64,000 nt of DNA, taken from assembly GCA_012033255.1 (NCBI GenBank), contig JAAUSF010000006.1, forward strand, positions 17,224 through 81,223, given 5' to 3'. Position numbers and translations under genes: made by a program. The stretch's first letter is position 1, and every line of letters begins with the position of its first letter. The stretch comes from Cyanobacteria bacterium RU_5_0. Lineage in GTDB: Bacteria > Cyanobacteriota > Cyanobacteriia > Elainellales > Elainellaceae. Shown piece after piece: positions 51,986-61,364 of this stretch. The notes beneath the pieces were generated by a model. That model was not told the DNA's origin, did no database searches, and saw only the letters and a list, made by a program, of their open reading frames with translations.

Positions 51986-52567
51986 TTAACTGAGGTGGCG
52001 GATTGGGGAATCGCTTAAGAGCAAGTGTCCAATGCTGAGAGTGAGGAGTATAGCGAGGAGATCGAGATTGGGTTTGGGATGTTTTGAGTGATCCGACTGG
52101 AGACGATCGCGCTCAGCGGCATGAGCCAATTCACGGGCAACCCTTGCCGCATAAGGACGAATGATTGACCAAACGATCGGGGATAGCCAGCCGCGCAATG
52201 TCACTGAGTAGGAAACACGAGTCCCGCATACGGTAGATTCCACGCGGTAAGTCACTCGCTCTTCGACGCCAGGCAAGGCAAAAATCCGAACGCTCAATAA
52301 CTCTCTGGGCAACACTCGCTCCACAAAGATTTGAATCGAGATCGGAAAAAGCCGACTTACCGCACGGTAAATTAACCCTGGCTTCGGAATCAGACCATAG
52401 GGCACATTCGTTCTAGCCAGGAGAGGATGCCAAGAGACATCCGCTAGATTCACCACTTTCTGCCAAAGCTCATCCACCGATGCCGAACTCAATACCTGGT
52501 AGGTTCCGACTAACGGAGGACAGGCGATCGAGTTTTTGTGAATGAATTTATACCAGAAACTCAGCAT
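51986..52567 (-). CDS. SRPBCC family protein
   Basis: From the ATG at 52567, after GAGAGGAAG, the product is 193 residues. The helix-grip fold is suggested by VLSSASVDELWQKVVNLADV, RVTYRVESTVCGTRVSYSVT and IRPYAARVARELAHAAERDR. The C-terminus ends with a hydrophobic stretch (LDLLAILLTLSIGHLLL). Such proteins bind lipids or polyketides. It follows mrp upstream and may share its operon. The ligand is unknown. Confidence 0.72.
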   Translation of the reverse strand: MLSFWYKFIHKNSIACPPLVGTYQVLSSASVDELWQKVVNLADVSWHPLLARTNVPYGLIPKPGLIYRAVSRLFPISIQIFVERVLPRELLSVRIFALPGVEERVTYRVESTVCGTRVSYSVTLRGWLSPIVWSIIRPYAARVARELAHAAERDRLQSDHSKHPKPNLDLLAILLTLSIGHLLLSDSPIRHLS

Positions 52568-53026
52568 GGCACTCTTCCTCTCACCCATTGGATCGCTCCG
52601 AGAGGAACGCAAAACAGGGTCGCACAGGTCAACTTTTAAAGCTGGGAAATATTCCTCTCGGATTCATTATTGTAGTTCAGACAATCTCATGAGTACTGAT
52701 AAAAGTGGATACACTTCAGCCGAATTTGCATCACTGATTCAGGCGATTCGGTTGTCCTTGTTTCACTGGTATGGCATACACCAAAACATAAAGATTTATA
52801 ACCTACACTCCTGCTCAGACTTTTATTCTCCATTACATTCGTTTACTAGTTCGCTCAATTGCGCCTCGATCCGGTATAGGCTAGATCGGGGTTGAGGCTT
52901 GGTCGCTTGGTTAGCGATCGCACGAATTGAAAGTATTTCAAAACGTTGCCCAAACTCCAGTTCATTTCTTTCGCTTGTCTGCTGTCTTGGCTGTTTGAAT
53001 CTTAGCTGTTTGAAATTTTCCGACCT
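52568..53026. other. Intergenic region upstream of hemF
   Basis: No firm gene. A frame starting with ATG at 52688 (MSTDKSGYTSAEFASLIQAI) runs to 52895, but it has no ribosome-binding site and no similarity I know. The region must hold the divergent promoters of the SRPBCC gene and hemF. Confidence 0.4.
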
Positions 53027-54055
53027 ATGGTGAAATCCTTCCCAGATCAAAAAACATCCAATGCTTCTAGCTTCGCGCCTCCTTCTGATTCACGGCAGCG
53101 AATTAGTGAATTCATGAGAGGCTTGCAAGATCGTATCTGCCAAGGATTGGAAGCACTAGATGGAGAGGGAACCTTCCAGGAGGATGCCTGGGAACGTGAA
53201 GAAGGCGGTGGAGGTCGATCGCGGGTGCTGAAATCAGGCGCAGTCTTTGAGCAAGGTGGCGTCAACTTCTCAGAAGTTTGGGGGAAAGATTTACCCCCCT
53301 CCATTTTGATACAACGTCCCGAAGCCGCCGGACATAGTTTCTATGCTACAGGCGCATCAATGGTACTGCATCCTCACAGTCCTTATATTCCAACGGTTCA
53401 CCTCAACTATCGCTACTTTGAAGCGGGTCCCGTTTGGTGGTTTGGGGGTGGTATTGACCTGACGCCCTACTATCCTTTTGTCGAAGATGTTGTCCATTTT
53501 CATCAGACCTTGAAGCAAGCCTGCGATCGTCATCACACTGAGTACTATCGCACGTTCAAACTCTGGTGCGATGAATATTTCTACCTCAAACATCGCCAGG
53601 AAACACGAGGCGTTGGGGGTATCTTCTTCGACTACCAAGATGGTCAGGGCAAGCTCTATCGTGGACCCGATCCCAAAGGGACGGCGGCTATTCACAGTGA
53701 AGCGGTGGGTGAGCTAAACTCTCGTTCCTGGGATGATCTATTCGCCTTCGTTCAAGATTGTGGTAACGCCTTCCTACCTGCCTATGTGCCGATCGCTGAA
53801 CGCCGTCGCCATCTGGAATGGGGCGATCGAGAACGCCACTTCCAACTCTATCGTCGAGGTCGCTACGTCGAATTCAATCTAGTCTATGATCGTGGCACCA
53901 TCTTTGGACTCCAAACCAACGGACGGATCGAATCCATTCTCATGTCCCTGCCGCCCCTCGTGCGATGGGAATACAGCTATCATCCCGAACCCAACACTCC
54001 TGAAGCCAATCTCTATGAAACGTTCCTCAAGCCGCAAGATTGGCTGGAGATGTAG
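53027..54055 (+). CDS. hemF: Oxygen-dependent coproporphyrinogen III oxidase
   Basis: The 342-residue protein is HemF, which converts coproporphyrinogen III to protoporphyrinogen IX with O2 in heme and chlorophyll synthesis. The signature [20 protein letters not shown] and the following [13 protein letters not shown] are clear, as is [13 protein letters not shown]. Length is normal. It is soluble and oxygen-requiring, so an anaerobic partner (hemN) would be used in low oxygen. It lies alone on the forward strand. Confidence 0.96.
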   Translation: MVKSFPDQKTSNASSFAPPSDSRQRISEFMRGLQDRICQGLEALDGEGTFQEDAWEREEGGGGRSRVLKSGAVFEQGGVNFSEVWGKDLPPSILIQRPEAAGHSFYATGASMVLHPHSPYIPTVHLNYRYFEAGPVWWFGGGIDLTPYYPFVEDVVHFHQTLKQACDRHHTEYYRTFKLWCDEYFYLKHRQETRGVGGIFFDYQDGQGKLYRGPDPKGTAAIHSEAVGELNSRSWDDLFAFVQDCGNAFLPAYVPIAERRRHLEWGDRERHFQLYRRGRYVEFNLVYDRGTIFGLQTNGRIESILMSLPPLVRWEYSYHPEPNTPEANLYETFLKPQDWLEM

Positions 54056-54241
54056 AGAACTATCTTCCGTTTGGGCAATCTAGGGAGTGCAACCTAATGA
54101 ATCTTGATTTAGGCTAGACCGGAGTAACCTCTGGGATCGGGTCACACGAGGACGATCGCCTCGATAGTATGTCATCATGCTGAGGGATACGTCTGGTTGG
54201 CTCAACTATCTGTAAGTCCTACGGGAGGATCAACAGTCCAC

Positions 54242-54601
54242 ATGGATCAGACAACACACACGTCTCAGGATGGTAAAACGGTTATCGTTCTCACTCCTAC
54301 AGGGCGACTTGATATTACGACAGCCTGGCAATTTCGTCTCAAACTGCAAGAGTGCATCTCTAGGGTTAGCCCTCATGTCGTCGTGAATTTGGGTCAAGTT
54401 AACTTTATTGATAGCTCTGGCTTAACGTCGCTCGTGGCTGGAATGCGCGACGCAGATAAGGTAAACGGCAGTTTTCGTATTTGTAACGTCCATCCAGAGG
54501 CGAAGCTTGTCTTTGAGGTTACGATGATGGACTCGGTATTCGAGATTTTTGAGACGGAAGAGGAAGCTCTGGAAGGGGTTCCACGCGGGATTACGACCTA
54601 G
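54242..54601 (+). CDS. STAS-domain anti-sigma factor antagonist
   Basis: The 119-residue protein has the STAS fold with VIVLTPTGRLDITTAWQFRL and the phosphorylation loop FIDSSGLTSLVAG, where the serine is the usual target of a serine kinase. It is of the SpoIIAA/RsbV type and would regulate a sigma factor or adenylate cyclase partner by partner switching. No kinase gene adjoins. An upstream TTG (54197) would extend it by 15 residues, but the ATG at 54242 is preferred; GGGAGGA lies 13 bases upstream. Confidence 0.9.
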   Translation: MDQTTHTSQDGKTVIVLTPTGRLDITTAWQFRLKLQECISRVSPHVVVNLGQVNFIDSSGLTSLVAGMRDADKVNGSFRICNVHPEAKLVFEVTMMDSVFEIFETEEEALEGVPRGITT

Positions 54602-54636
54602 CAGTTTGATAGGATGGGCACTGCCTCATCACCCGA

Positions 54637-56001
54637 TCAACTCATCCCCTCCGATCGCTGGCTCATCATTTGCTCCACAAAGTTTGTGTAGACTTCGCCT
54701 TCAATGAATTCTGGCATATCTAGAATTTTTTGGTGAAAGCCGATCGTTGTGGGTAGCCCAGTAATTGCACATTCTCGCAGGGCGCGGCGCATTCGTTGCA
54801 TGGCAGTGGGGCGATCGTGTCCCCAGACAATCAGTTTGCCAATCAACGAATCGTAGTAAGGCGGAATCTCATAATCAGTATAGACATGGGAATCCATGCG
54901 AACACCCGGTCCACCCGGAGGCAGATAGCCGTTGATGCGTCCAGGGTTGGGGCGGAAGTTGTGATCGGGGTCTTCAGCATTGATACGACATTCGATCGCA
55001 TGTCCCCGGAACTGTACCTGATCCTGAGTCAGTTGTAATCGTTCCCCTTGAGCAATCCGGATTTGTTCGGCAATCAGATCGAGTCCGGTGATCATCTCGG
55101 TGACAGGATGCTCAACCTGAATGCGAGTGTTCATTTCCATGAAATAGAAGTGACCAGAGCGATCGAGCAAAAATTCCACGGTGCCTGCTCCGACATAGTT
55201 GATCGATTTGGCGGTTCTAACGGCGGCTTCTCCCATCTTTTCCCGCAATTCTGACGTGAGTGCCGGACTAGGAGCCTCTTCGAGCAATTTTTGGTGGCGG
55301 CGCTGAATCGAACAATCGCGTTCGCCCAGGTGAATCACATTACCATAACTGTCTGCCAGAATTTGGAATTCAATATGGCGCGGACGTTCGATAAACTTTT
55401 CCAGATACACTCCCGCATTTCCGAAAGCAGCTTCCGCTTCTCCTTGAGCCGCCAGGAAGGATTTCACCAATTCCTCTTCGCTGCGAGCCAATCGCATCCC
55501 TCGACCGCCGCCGCCTGCTGTCGCTTTGATGATGGCGGGATACCCGATTTTACGGGCGATCGCCAATGCCTCCTTTTCATCCATCAACAGCCCATCGCTC
55601 CCCGGTATCGTGGGGACTCCAATTCGTTGCATGGTTTCTTTCGCAGTCGATTTATCGCCCATTGATCGAATCGCGTCTGGCGAGGGGCCAATGAAGGCGA
55701 TCTGATGATCGGCACAGATCTCCGCAAAGCGGGCGTTCTCGGCAAGGAAGCCATACCCCGGATGGATCGCTGTGGCATTGCGAGTTAACGCTGCCGCAAT
55801 GATATTCGGAATATTCAGATAACTTTTACTGCTCGGAGGTTCACCAATGCAGACGGCTTCATCCGCAAGCTGGACATGGAGGGCATGGCGATCGATCGTC
55901 GAATGAACCGCTACGGTGGCGATCTCCATCTCTTCACAGGTACGCAGGATACGTAGGGCAATTTCTCCTCGGTTCGCAATTAAAATTTTGTCAAAACGCA
56001 T
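54637..56001 (-). CDS. accC: Biotin carboxylase subunit AccC
   Basis: The 454-residue protein is AccC, which carboxylates biotin on AccB in the first step of fatty acid synthesis. The N-terminal [20 protein letters not shown] and the ATP-grasp loop [12 protein letters not shown] are clear. The catalytic lysine region is followed by [10 protein letters not shown] and [20 protein letters not shown] residues. The start codon lies next to GGGGTCA repeats (56004-56046). Length is normal. It is convergent with the STAS gene. Confidence 0.96.
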   Translation of the reverse strand: MRFDKILIANRGEIALRILRTCEEMEIATVAVHSTIDRHALHVQLADEAVCIGEPPSSKSYLNIPNIIAAALTRNATAIHPGYGFLAENARFAEICADHQIAFIGPSPDAIRSMGDKSTAKETMQRIGVPTIPGSDGLLMDEKEALAIARKIGYPAIIKATAGGGGRGMRLARSEEELVKSFLAAQGEAEAAFGNAGVYLEKFIERPRHIEFQILADSYGNVIHLGERDCSIQRRHQKLLEEAPSPALTSELREKMGEAAVRTAKSINYVGAGTVEFLLDRSGHFYFMEMNTRIQVEHPVTEMITGLDLIAEQIRIAQGERLQLTQDQVQFRGHAIECRINAEDPDHNFRPNPGRINGYLPPGGPGVRMDSHVYTDYEIPPYYDSLIGKLIVWGHDRPTAMQRMRRALRECAITGLPTTIGFHQKILDMPEFIEGEVYTNFVEQMMSQRSEGMS

Positions 56002-56003
56002 TT

Positions 56004-56046
56004 TAGGGGTCAGGGGTCGGGGGTCAGGGAATAGGGAGTCAGGAGA
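56004..56046. repeat. GGGGTCA-type tandem repeat at the accC start
   Basis: AGGGGTCAGGGGTCGGGGGT and its continuation are degenerate heptamers that begin three bases from the accC start codon. They leave no normal ribosome-binding site there. Confidence 0.8.
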
Positions 56047-56092
56047 CTAAAGACCAGTGTTCCGAATTTTACGCTGAATCGACAACCAGAGA

Positions 56093-56450
56093 TTGAATCT
56101 ACAATCAGGTTTACTTTCTCGTCGGTTGAGCGAGCAAGCATTTTGGACGAAGCAGTCTAAAGATCTACAGATGGATTTCGAGATGCAACTTGGCAAGGCA
56201 GACTACGATATCTTGACGATCACCCACGCTAAATTTCTCCCTGATGATTTAGCTTTGGTATACCGTGATCAAGGGCGTTACGACAAAGCTGAACCATGAT
56301 TTCTACCAGCTTTGAGGCTCAAGCCGTGCCTACTTCCGGAAAATCATCCCCTTTTAGCAGGCAGAACCCTTGTTACAGAGAGTATTGACCATTCAACAGC
56401 AGCAATCGGGTGTGGATCATCCTGATACTGTCCAACGCAATATTCTTTGA
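56093..56450 (+). pseudogene. Remnant of a TPR (kinesin-light-chain-type) gene
   Basis: In one frame DDLALVYRDQGRYDKAEP (to 56298) matches the kinesin-light-chain TPR. After a stop, another frame from 56361 gives AEPLLQRVLTIQQQQSGVDH then PDTVQRNIL. These are two shifted pieces of a TPR array, so the gene is broken. TPR arrays of this type are often fused to caspase or CHAT domains in filamentous cyanobacteria. Confidence 0.7.
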
Positions 56451-56462
56451 ACACCAGGTTCA

Positions 56463-56628
56463 GAACTCTCCCTTCATACCCGTTATTTGAGCGAAGGAAT
56501 CGAGACTGGGGCAGCGATCGCGATGAAGACGGCAAAATCTCAATGCGGGAATTGCATGACTACGCTAGCAGCAAGGTGCAAGAAACTGCGCCCAATATGA
56601 CCCCTAAGCTAATCATAATCAAAGACAT
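56463..56628 (+). pseudogene. Remnant of a caspase-family (C14) gene
   Basis: Two frames give ELSLHTRYLSEGIETGAAIA and, shifted, GSDRDEDGKISMRELHDYAS followed by SKVQETAPNMTPKLIII. This order matches the region downstream of the caspase fold in cyanobacterial caspase-family proteins, where an acidic EF-hand-like loop (DRDEDGKISMRE) precedes LH.Y.S.KV. The catalytic His-Cys part is not present in the window. It is a decayed fragment adjacent to the TPR remnant. Confidence 0.65.
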
Positions 56629-56689
56629 GGGTTCCTGGAACAGGTGGATTGATGTCTGCAAGTTCGCGAGACACCGCTTCAGGAAGCGT

Positions 56690-57005
56690 GACTTGATTGT
56701 AGAGTTAATGCCAGCAATTGCAAATTCAGATTTTGACAACAGGAACATCAAGCCTTGCAACGAGAAGGACATCTCAAGCCCTATCACTGTCTAGGCTGCC
56801 TCTCCTGGTTGCCTTAGATGGCACACAGTATTTCAGTTCTCAGAAGATTCATTGTGACCACTGTTCTCGCCGCAGCCATAAAAACGGAAGCGCGAGCTAC
56901 CTCCACAGCGCGATTCTGCCGGTGATTGTGGCTCCTAGGCAATCTTCATGTGATTGCTTTAGCCCTAGAGTTCACCACCCCACAAGATGGCAGTGAGAAA
57001 CAATA
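56690..57005 (+). pseudogene. Remnant of an ISNCY-like transposase
   Basis: Three shifted frames give QALQREGHLKPYHCLG, then LPLLVALDGTQYFSSQKIHC with DHCSRRSHKNGSASYLHSAI, and then VIALALEFTTPQDGSEKQ. This order (LDGT.YFSS..IHC..C, then FHSA, then FITPQDG-type) is what I recall of ISNCY-like DDE transposases. The pieces cover only the middle of such a protein, and no inverted repeats are seen. The family call is from memory. Confidence 0.65.
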
Positions 57006-57024
57006 CAACCTGATTCAACTATTA

Positions 57025-57564
57025 CTATTCACTATCACCCTTGTTGCCCTGTTTTTCTTGGGAAGTCTGGGTTAGATTATTTTTTGGTGCCTGTTCAGAA
57101 CTCCGCATACTTCCCAAAACAAACCCAACAATAGCGCTCAAAATAGCAATAGCTCCTTCAGTTAGTTGACATGTAAGTGCCAGAAAAACTGTAGAGAAAA
57201 CTACTGCACCAACAGTGTAAACTTGAAGCGTATTACTATCTCTTGAGAAAAATATTTGGAAAACCTCCTGCAAGGTTTCGTAAGGATTCTTTTTGCCAAG
57301 TCCTGCAATTACTGCCCCGAACACAATAATTAAAACGCAAAGCGTCCCAGCAAGAACCCAAATTATTAAGTTCGCCAGAAGAAAATTAGCATTACAAGTA
57401 ATTTGACTAACTTGATTAGCTATTGGTGCATTCTGAGCTTTCACGTAACTGCTAAATGGCAAAATGAAGACAATAGAAATTGTAGTAAATAATGATAAAG
57501 TAACCCAGTAAACTCTCCGGGAAAGACCAATAAAACCTTTTTTAATCTGCTGCCACTTCTTCAT
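57025..57564 (-). CDS. Hypothetical membrane protein
   Basis: The 179-residue product (AGGAGAAC upstream of the ATG) begins with a basic segment and a signal-anchor (VYWVTLSLFTTISIVFILPF). Further hydrophobic segments lie at about 63-87, 113-134 and 136-152. It ends in a polar, Gln/Asn-rich tail. Two cysteines (TCNAN, TCQL) could be external. I do not recognise the family. It lies beside a region of decayed genes and may be an accessory gene. Confidence 0.6.
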   Translation of the reverse strand: MKKWQQIKKGFIGLSRRVYWVTLSLFTTISIVFILPFSSYVKAQNAPIANQVSQITCNANFLLANLIIWVLAGTLCVLIIVFGAVIAGLGKKNPYETLQEVFQIFFSRDSNTLQVYTVGAVVFSTVFLALTCQLTEGAIAILSAIVGFVLGSMRSSEQAPKNNLTQTSQEKQGNKGDSE

Positions 57565-57712
57565 CTTTGTTCTCCTGACATAAAGTCTTTTGATGTCTTA
57601 GGGGAAAACACTTGGAGTAAAGAATAAAACTGTTTGAAATCTACTTGTCTATACAAAGAATATATAGATTTTTAGACTAAAGTGGACCACCTTACATTCT
57701 GTAACAACTGAT
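57565..57712. other. Short intergenic stretch
   Basis: This holds no recognisable gene. It lies upstream of the membrane protein gene and must hold its promoter. Confidence 0.4.
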
Positions 57713-57871
57713 CTAAGGGTCTCCTTGTGGCAATGCCCTCCGTCGCCAAGCTTCTACCGCCCCCTCAATGTCGTGCAAGCTGGGCTTCCCTAAATCCAGG
57801 GTTTGAGGGTTTAGTTGTCCAATCACATTCCCTTCATCATCCCCAATCGTGACTTCAATTTTGGCTTTCAT
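57713..57871 (-). pseudogene. Small frame resembling a transposase N-terminus
   Basis: A 52-residue reverse frame reads MKAKIEVTIGDDEGNVIGQL then LHDIEGAVEAWRRRALPQGD. I recall this pattern at the N-terminus of cyanobacterial ISKra4-type transposases, which are much longer, so this would be a truncated scrap. No catalytic part follows. There is no clear ribosome-binding site. It could also be an independent small gene. Confidence 0.35.
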
Positions 57872-57959
57872 GCACTTTTTTGATGACCTGCGGGCTTTGA
57901 CACGCTACCTTTGCTTCAAGTATCTTTCGCCAAGTCTTAACCTACTTGGATTCTAGAAC

Positions 57960-58045
57960 GGAGAGACAGGGATTCGAACCCTGGTTACCCTTACGAGTAA
58001 ACAGCATTTCCAGTGCTGCGCCTTCAACCACTCGGCCATCTCTCC
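57960..58045 (-). tRNA. tRNA-Ser (anticodon GGA)
   Basis: The reverse strand folds as an 86-base tRNA: acceptor GGAGAGA/TCTCTCC, anticodon arm CAGCA-CTGGAAA-TGCTG with GGA, a long variable arm typical of serine, and a T arm CAGGG-TTCGAAT-CCCTG. The 3' CCA is not encoded. It reads UCC and UCU codons. Confidence 0.97.
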
Positions 58046-58209
58046 AAGGCTTACCAAGACAATGCGACGTTGAGTAAGTCACAGATTTATCATCTTAGCA
58101 GAATTAGTGTTTCTCTGGAAACAGAAGATTTTGTCCAGTCATTCCCATTCTAGGTTCACCACACCCTCATAATGAGAATTGCTGTTTGCTTTTGCTGTTC
58201 ATAGGCGTT

Positions 58210-58578
58210 ATGGCTCGATTCTACACTGTTCACATTCACAACTGTCAGAAAAATACTGATCATACTATTCGTGTTCCGGATGACCGATATATTCTCATGG
58301 CGGCTGAGGATCAGGGGATTGATCTCCCTTTCGCGTGTCGTAATGGAGCTTGTACGACTTGTGCTGTCCGTGTTCGGTCTGGAGAAATTCATCAACCGGA
58401 GGCGATGGGGCTTTCACCCAAATTGCGCGCTTCTGGGTACGCTTTGCTATGTGTTAGCTATGCTCGATCGGATTTGCAGGTAGAGACTCAGGATGAAGAT
58501 GAGGTCTACGAACTTCAATTTGGTCAGCACTTTGGTAAAGGCAGGGTAAAGCAACGATTGCCATTGGATGAGGAGTAA
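58210..58578 (+). CDS. Plant-type 2Fe-2S ferredoxin
   Basis: The 122-residue protein (ATG at 58210) has the plant-type cluster motif in ACRNGACTTCAVRVRSGEIH, with C-x4-C-x2-C, and the fourth Cys in GYALLCVSYARSD, at the normal spacing of about 29. The C-terminal tail (DEDEVYELQFGQHFGKGRVK) is longer than in PetF. It carries one 2Fe-2S cluster and is a soluble electron carrier. The partner is unknown. Confidence 0.92.
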   Translation: MARFYTVHIHNCQKNTDHTIRVPDDRYILMAAEDQGIDLPFACRNGACTTCAVRVRSGEIHQPEAMGLSPKLRASGYALLCVSYARSDLQVETQDEDEVYELQFGQHFGKGRVKQRLPLDEE

Positions 58579-58660
58579 GCCATAGAGGTTGAGGAATTAA
58601 AACCGAAATCGGGAAATCTAGATTGAAATTCTATTTTTCTCTCCTTTCGATGTGTAAATT

Positions 58661-59236
58661 ATGAATGCAGTAAGAGATTGGGGTCAACGGCTTCTGGCAA
58701 GCTTTGGAGTAATAAGCGGTCTCGTTTGGCTGATGGGATGTCAAGCCACGATCGCCCCTCAAGGGCAGTCAGTTCAGGTTTCGCAGGTGATCAGTGGGCA
58801 AACACTGGAGGTGCTTGATCCAACTCAGCAAACGACTTCAACCGAACGAGTTCGCCTATTGGGAATTGATGCACCCGATTGGAACCATCAACAGCCTTGG
58901 AGTATTGAGGCGAAGGAACGGCTAGAAGCGTTGATTGGGGAAGACAGACACGTTTTATTAGAGTCTGATGTAGAGCCTTATGTAGAGTCTGAACGAGAGA
59001 TGCAAGGCGGTTCTCGGCTGAGATTGGCATATGTGTGGCATGGGCAGGAACTATTAAACGAAACGTTAGTGGAAGAGGGATATGGGGTTGCAAGTTCACG
59101 ATCGCCCAACCTCAAATATGAACAACGTCTCATTCATGCTCAGGAAAAAGCTCGTTTACTTGGCATTGGCATCTGGAACCCCACTCATTCAATGCGGCAA
59201 ATGCCATCAGAATTTCGCGATGAGATAGGTAATTAG
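58661..59236 (+). CDS. Staphylococcal-nuclease-like lipoprotein
   Basis: The 191-residue protein starts with a lipoprotein signal ending LMGC (residue 27), so it should be membrane-anchored outside the cytoplasm. It then has a thermonuclease (SNase) fold with VRLLGIDAPDWN, a helix KERLEALIG and SRLRLAYVW, including the usual catalytic arginines. The core is complete. It may degrade extracellular DNA or RNA. Confidence 0.85.
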   Translation: MNAVRDWGQRLLASFGVISGLVWLMGCQATIAPQGQSVQVSQVISGQTLEVLDPTQQTTSTERVRLLGIDAPDWNHQQPWSIEAKERLEALIGEDRHVLLESDVEPYVESEREMQGGSRLRLAYVWHGQELLNETLVEEGYGVASSRSPNLKYEQRLIHAQEKARLLGIGIWNPTHSMRQMPSEFRDEIGN

Positions 59237-59304
59237 AATCTGTGTTTACACAGAACCGTTAGTGAAGGAACATGAAGAGATAAGAATTCTTCACGATCAG
59301 GGAA

Positions 59305-60135
59305 ATGCCAGTAAATTCACTCAAACAATTGCAAATTTTTCTTGAGGTGGCGACGGAAGCTGCGCTTGCAGGGGGAGCAGTCCTGCAATCCTATTGGGGG
59401 AAGCTAGATGATGTTCAGGAAAAGGGTCGTCCGGGGGATTTGGTGACAGTGGCGGATAAAGCATCTGAAGAGGCAATTTTAGCTGTCCTGCAACGGCATT
59501 TTCCAGATCATTCAGTTTTGGCGGAAGAATCGGGAACATCCGGGGAGCCGTCAGCCGAGTATTTATGGGCGATCGATCCCCTGGATGGCACCACAAACTA
59601 TGCCCATCAATATCCCTTCTTTGCGGTTTCAATCGGCTTGCTCATTAACGGCATACATCAAGTTGGAGTCATTTTTGACCCGTTTCATCAAGATTTATTT
59701 CGGGCGGCAAAAGGATTAGGAGCTACGCGCAATCGTCAGCCGATTCAAGTATCCCAGACATCTGAATTGCATCGGAGCCTCTTGGTGACAGGGTTTGCTT
59801 ACGATCGTCGCGAGACAGCAGACAATAACTATGCCGAATTCTGTCATCTGACTCACCTGACTCAAGGGGTACGGCGGGGTGGGGCGGCGGCGATCGACTT
59901 GGCTTACGTCGCTTGCGGACGATTGGATGGCTTTTGGGAACGAGGACTATCGCCTTGGGATATGGCGGCAGGAGCCGTTTTGGTTGAAGAAGCCGGAGGG
60001 ACTGTAACGGCATATGACAATAGCCCGTTTTTGATTCAGTCTGGGAGAATCCTGGCAACAAACGGTTACATTCATGAAGCTCTGAGTCATGAACTGACTG
60101 AGATCAAACCTCTGGCAGAATTCAGCCCTCGCTAG
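59305..60135 (+). CDS. Inositol monophosphatase family protein
   Basis: The 276-residue protein has the metal-binding motifs of the family: GDLVTVADKASE, VLAEESG, WAIDPLDGTTNYAHQYPF and, near the end, SPWDMAAGAVLVEEAGG. These give a lithium-sensitive type magnesium phosphatase acting on inositol or related phosphates, or a bifunctional fructose-bisphosphatase-like role. Length is normal. Confidence 0.92.
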   Translation: MPVNSLKQLQIFLEVATEAALAGGAVLQSYWGKLDDVQEKGRPGDLVTVADKASEEAILAVLQRHFPDHSVLAEESGTSGEPSAEYLWAIDPLDGTTNYAHQYPFFAVSIGLLINGIHQVGVIFDPFHQDLFRAAKGLGATRNRQPIQVSQTSELHRSLLVTGFAYDRRETADNNYAEFCHLTHLTQGVRRGGAAAIDLAYVACGRLDGFWERGLSPWDMAAGAVLVEEAGGTVTAYDNSPFLIQSGRILATNGYIHEALSHELTEIKPLAEFSPR

Positions 60136-60365
60136 CTCAAAAACATTCAGCTATTGGGTTCTAGCTATCAGGTTTCCGTAGAATCAACAGTTTATTCATC
60201 TAGATTCGTACAATTTTAACAAATTCCTTATCAAAGATTGCCTAAACTTGACATAACTCCGTTAGGGATGCGGTGGATAGGACTTCAAGAAAGTCCCTGT
60301 TTTGGGGTTACGGATGGTGCTACGAAGGGAATTCTTTATTGTTGAAGAGTCGTGGAATACGTAGA

Positions 60366-61364
60366 ATGTCTCTAAAGATTGAGCAAGGACTGTTTAATTT
60401 AGACTTCATCGACTATCACGCTATTCTGGGAATTCCTGTTGATGCAGACGTGAAGGACATCCGGAAGCGATATCTCACTATTGCGCGTCGCCTCCATCCG
60501 GATAGTTGCATGACAGAGAATGAAGCCGATCGCCAACGGGCTGCCGAGTTTTTATCCAAGCTGGTGAATCCGGCCTATGAAAAGTTGTCTCAGGAGCGTA
60601 GCTACACTGAATACTGCGTTCTGTTACGCCTAAAAGGGCAGCAAGCCCTTAAGCAACAAGATACAGTTGCCCTGACAACTGACTCATCTCGAAGGCTAGC
60701 TTCTTCAGGAGATCTAGACAACTCTTATCGGGTATCTGTGCGAGACCTGGCTGAAAAGCAGTATCAATCCTTGGATCAGTCGCTCGATTTGATCGGGCAA
60801 ATTAGTGAATTAAACCTCGTTTATCTCATGCGAAAAGAGGGACGGAGAGAGTCTGTAGGGCAACCGAAATCGCCAAATCCTGCGGTCTCAGCAACGCGAT
60901 CGCCTGCTGCACCGCCATCTCCTCCAACTAAAGCTCCTCTCACTCGCGAGTCCTTGTTAGCTTCCTATTTGCGTCGGTCGCAGGAATTTGAAACAAAGCA
61001 AGATTTTCCGAGAGCCATTCAGGAATTGCGGGAGGCTCTCAAGATGGAGCCTACAAATAGCGATTGCCATAGCCGTTTAGGAGTAATTTACCTGAAAACG
61101 AATCAGGCAACGATGGCGAAAATTCATTTCAATAAGGCATTGGAGTTAAATCCCCAAGATGCGGTAGCCTTGGAAGGTAAGCGCAGATTGGAGACACCAA
61201 ACAGTAGCGGAACCACGGTTGGGAAATCGGCTGCAAAGGTGGCTAAGCCAGACCCGAAAGCGAAGGCTGACCCGAAAGGTAAATCAAACTCGAAGGGTGG
61301 CAAACCGGACAGCAAAGGAAACGGCGGGGGTTTATTCGGGCTGTTTGGTGGCAAGAAGAAGTAA
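60366..61364 (+). CDS. J-domain protein with TPR
   Basis: The 332-residue protein has an N-terminal J domain (YHAILGIPVDADVKDIRKRY, then RRLHPDSC with the HPD motif) that would stimulate DnaK. After a Pro-rich linker come two TPRs (QDFPRAIQELREALKMEPTN and following), and the tail is Lys/Gly-rich. The ATG at 60366 is chosen because a start at 60273 would add residues with no J-domain match. The stop overlaps hisZ (TAATG). Confidence 0.87.
   Translation: MSLKIEQGLFNLDFIDYHAILGIPVDADVKDIRKRYLTIARRLHPDSCMTENEADRQRAAEFLSKLVNPAYEKLSQERSYTEYCVLLRLKGQQALKQQDTVALTTDSSRRLASSGDLDNSYRVSVRDLAEKQYQSLDQSLDLIGQISELNLVYLMRKEGRRESVGQPKSPNPAVSATRSPAAPPSPPTKAPLTRESLLASYLRRSQEFETKQDFPRAIQELREALKMEPTNSDCHSRLGVIYLKTNQATMAKIHFNKALELNPQDAVALEGKRRLETPNSSGTTVGKSAAKVAKPDPKAKADPKGKSNSKGGKPDSKGNGGGLFGLFGGKKK

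Noticed and set aside
52542..52895. Forward frame upstream of hemF, with ATG at 52688
   Set aside because: No ribosome-binding site and no recognisable similarity; it overlaps the SRPBCC start and the hemF upstream region.
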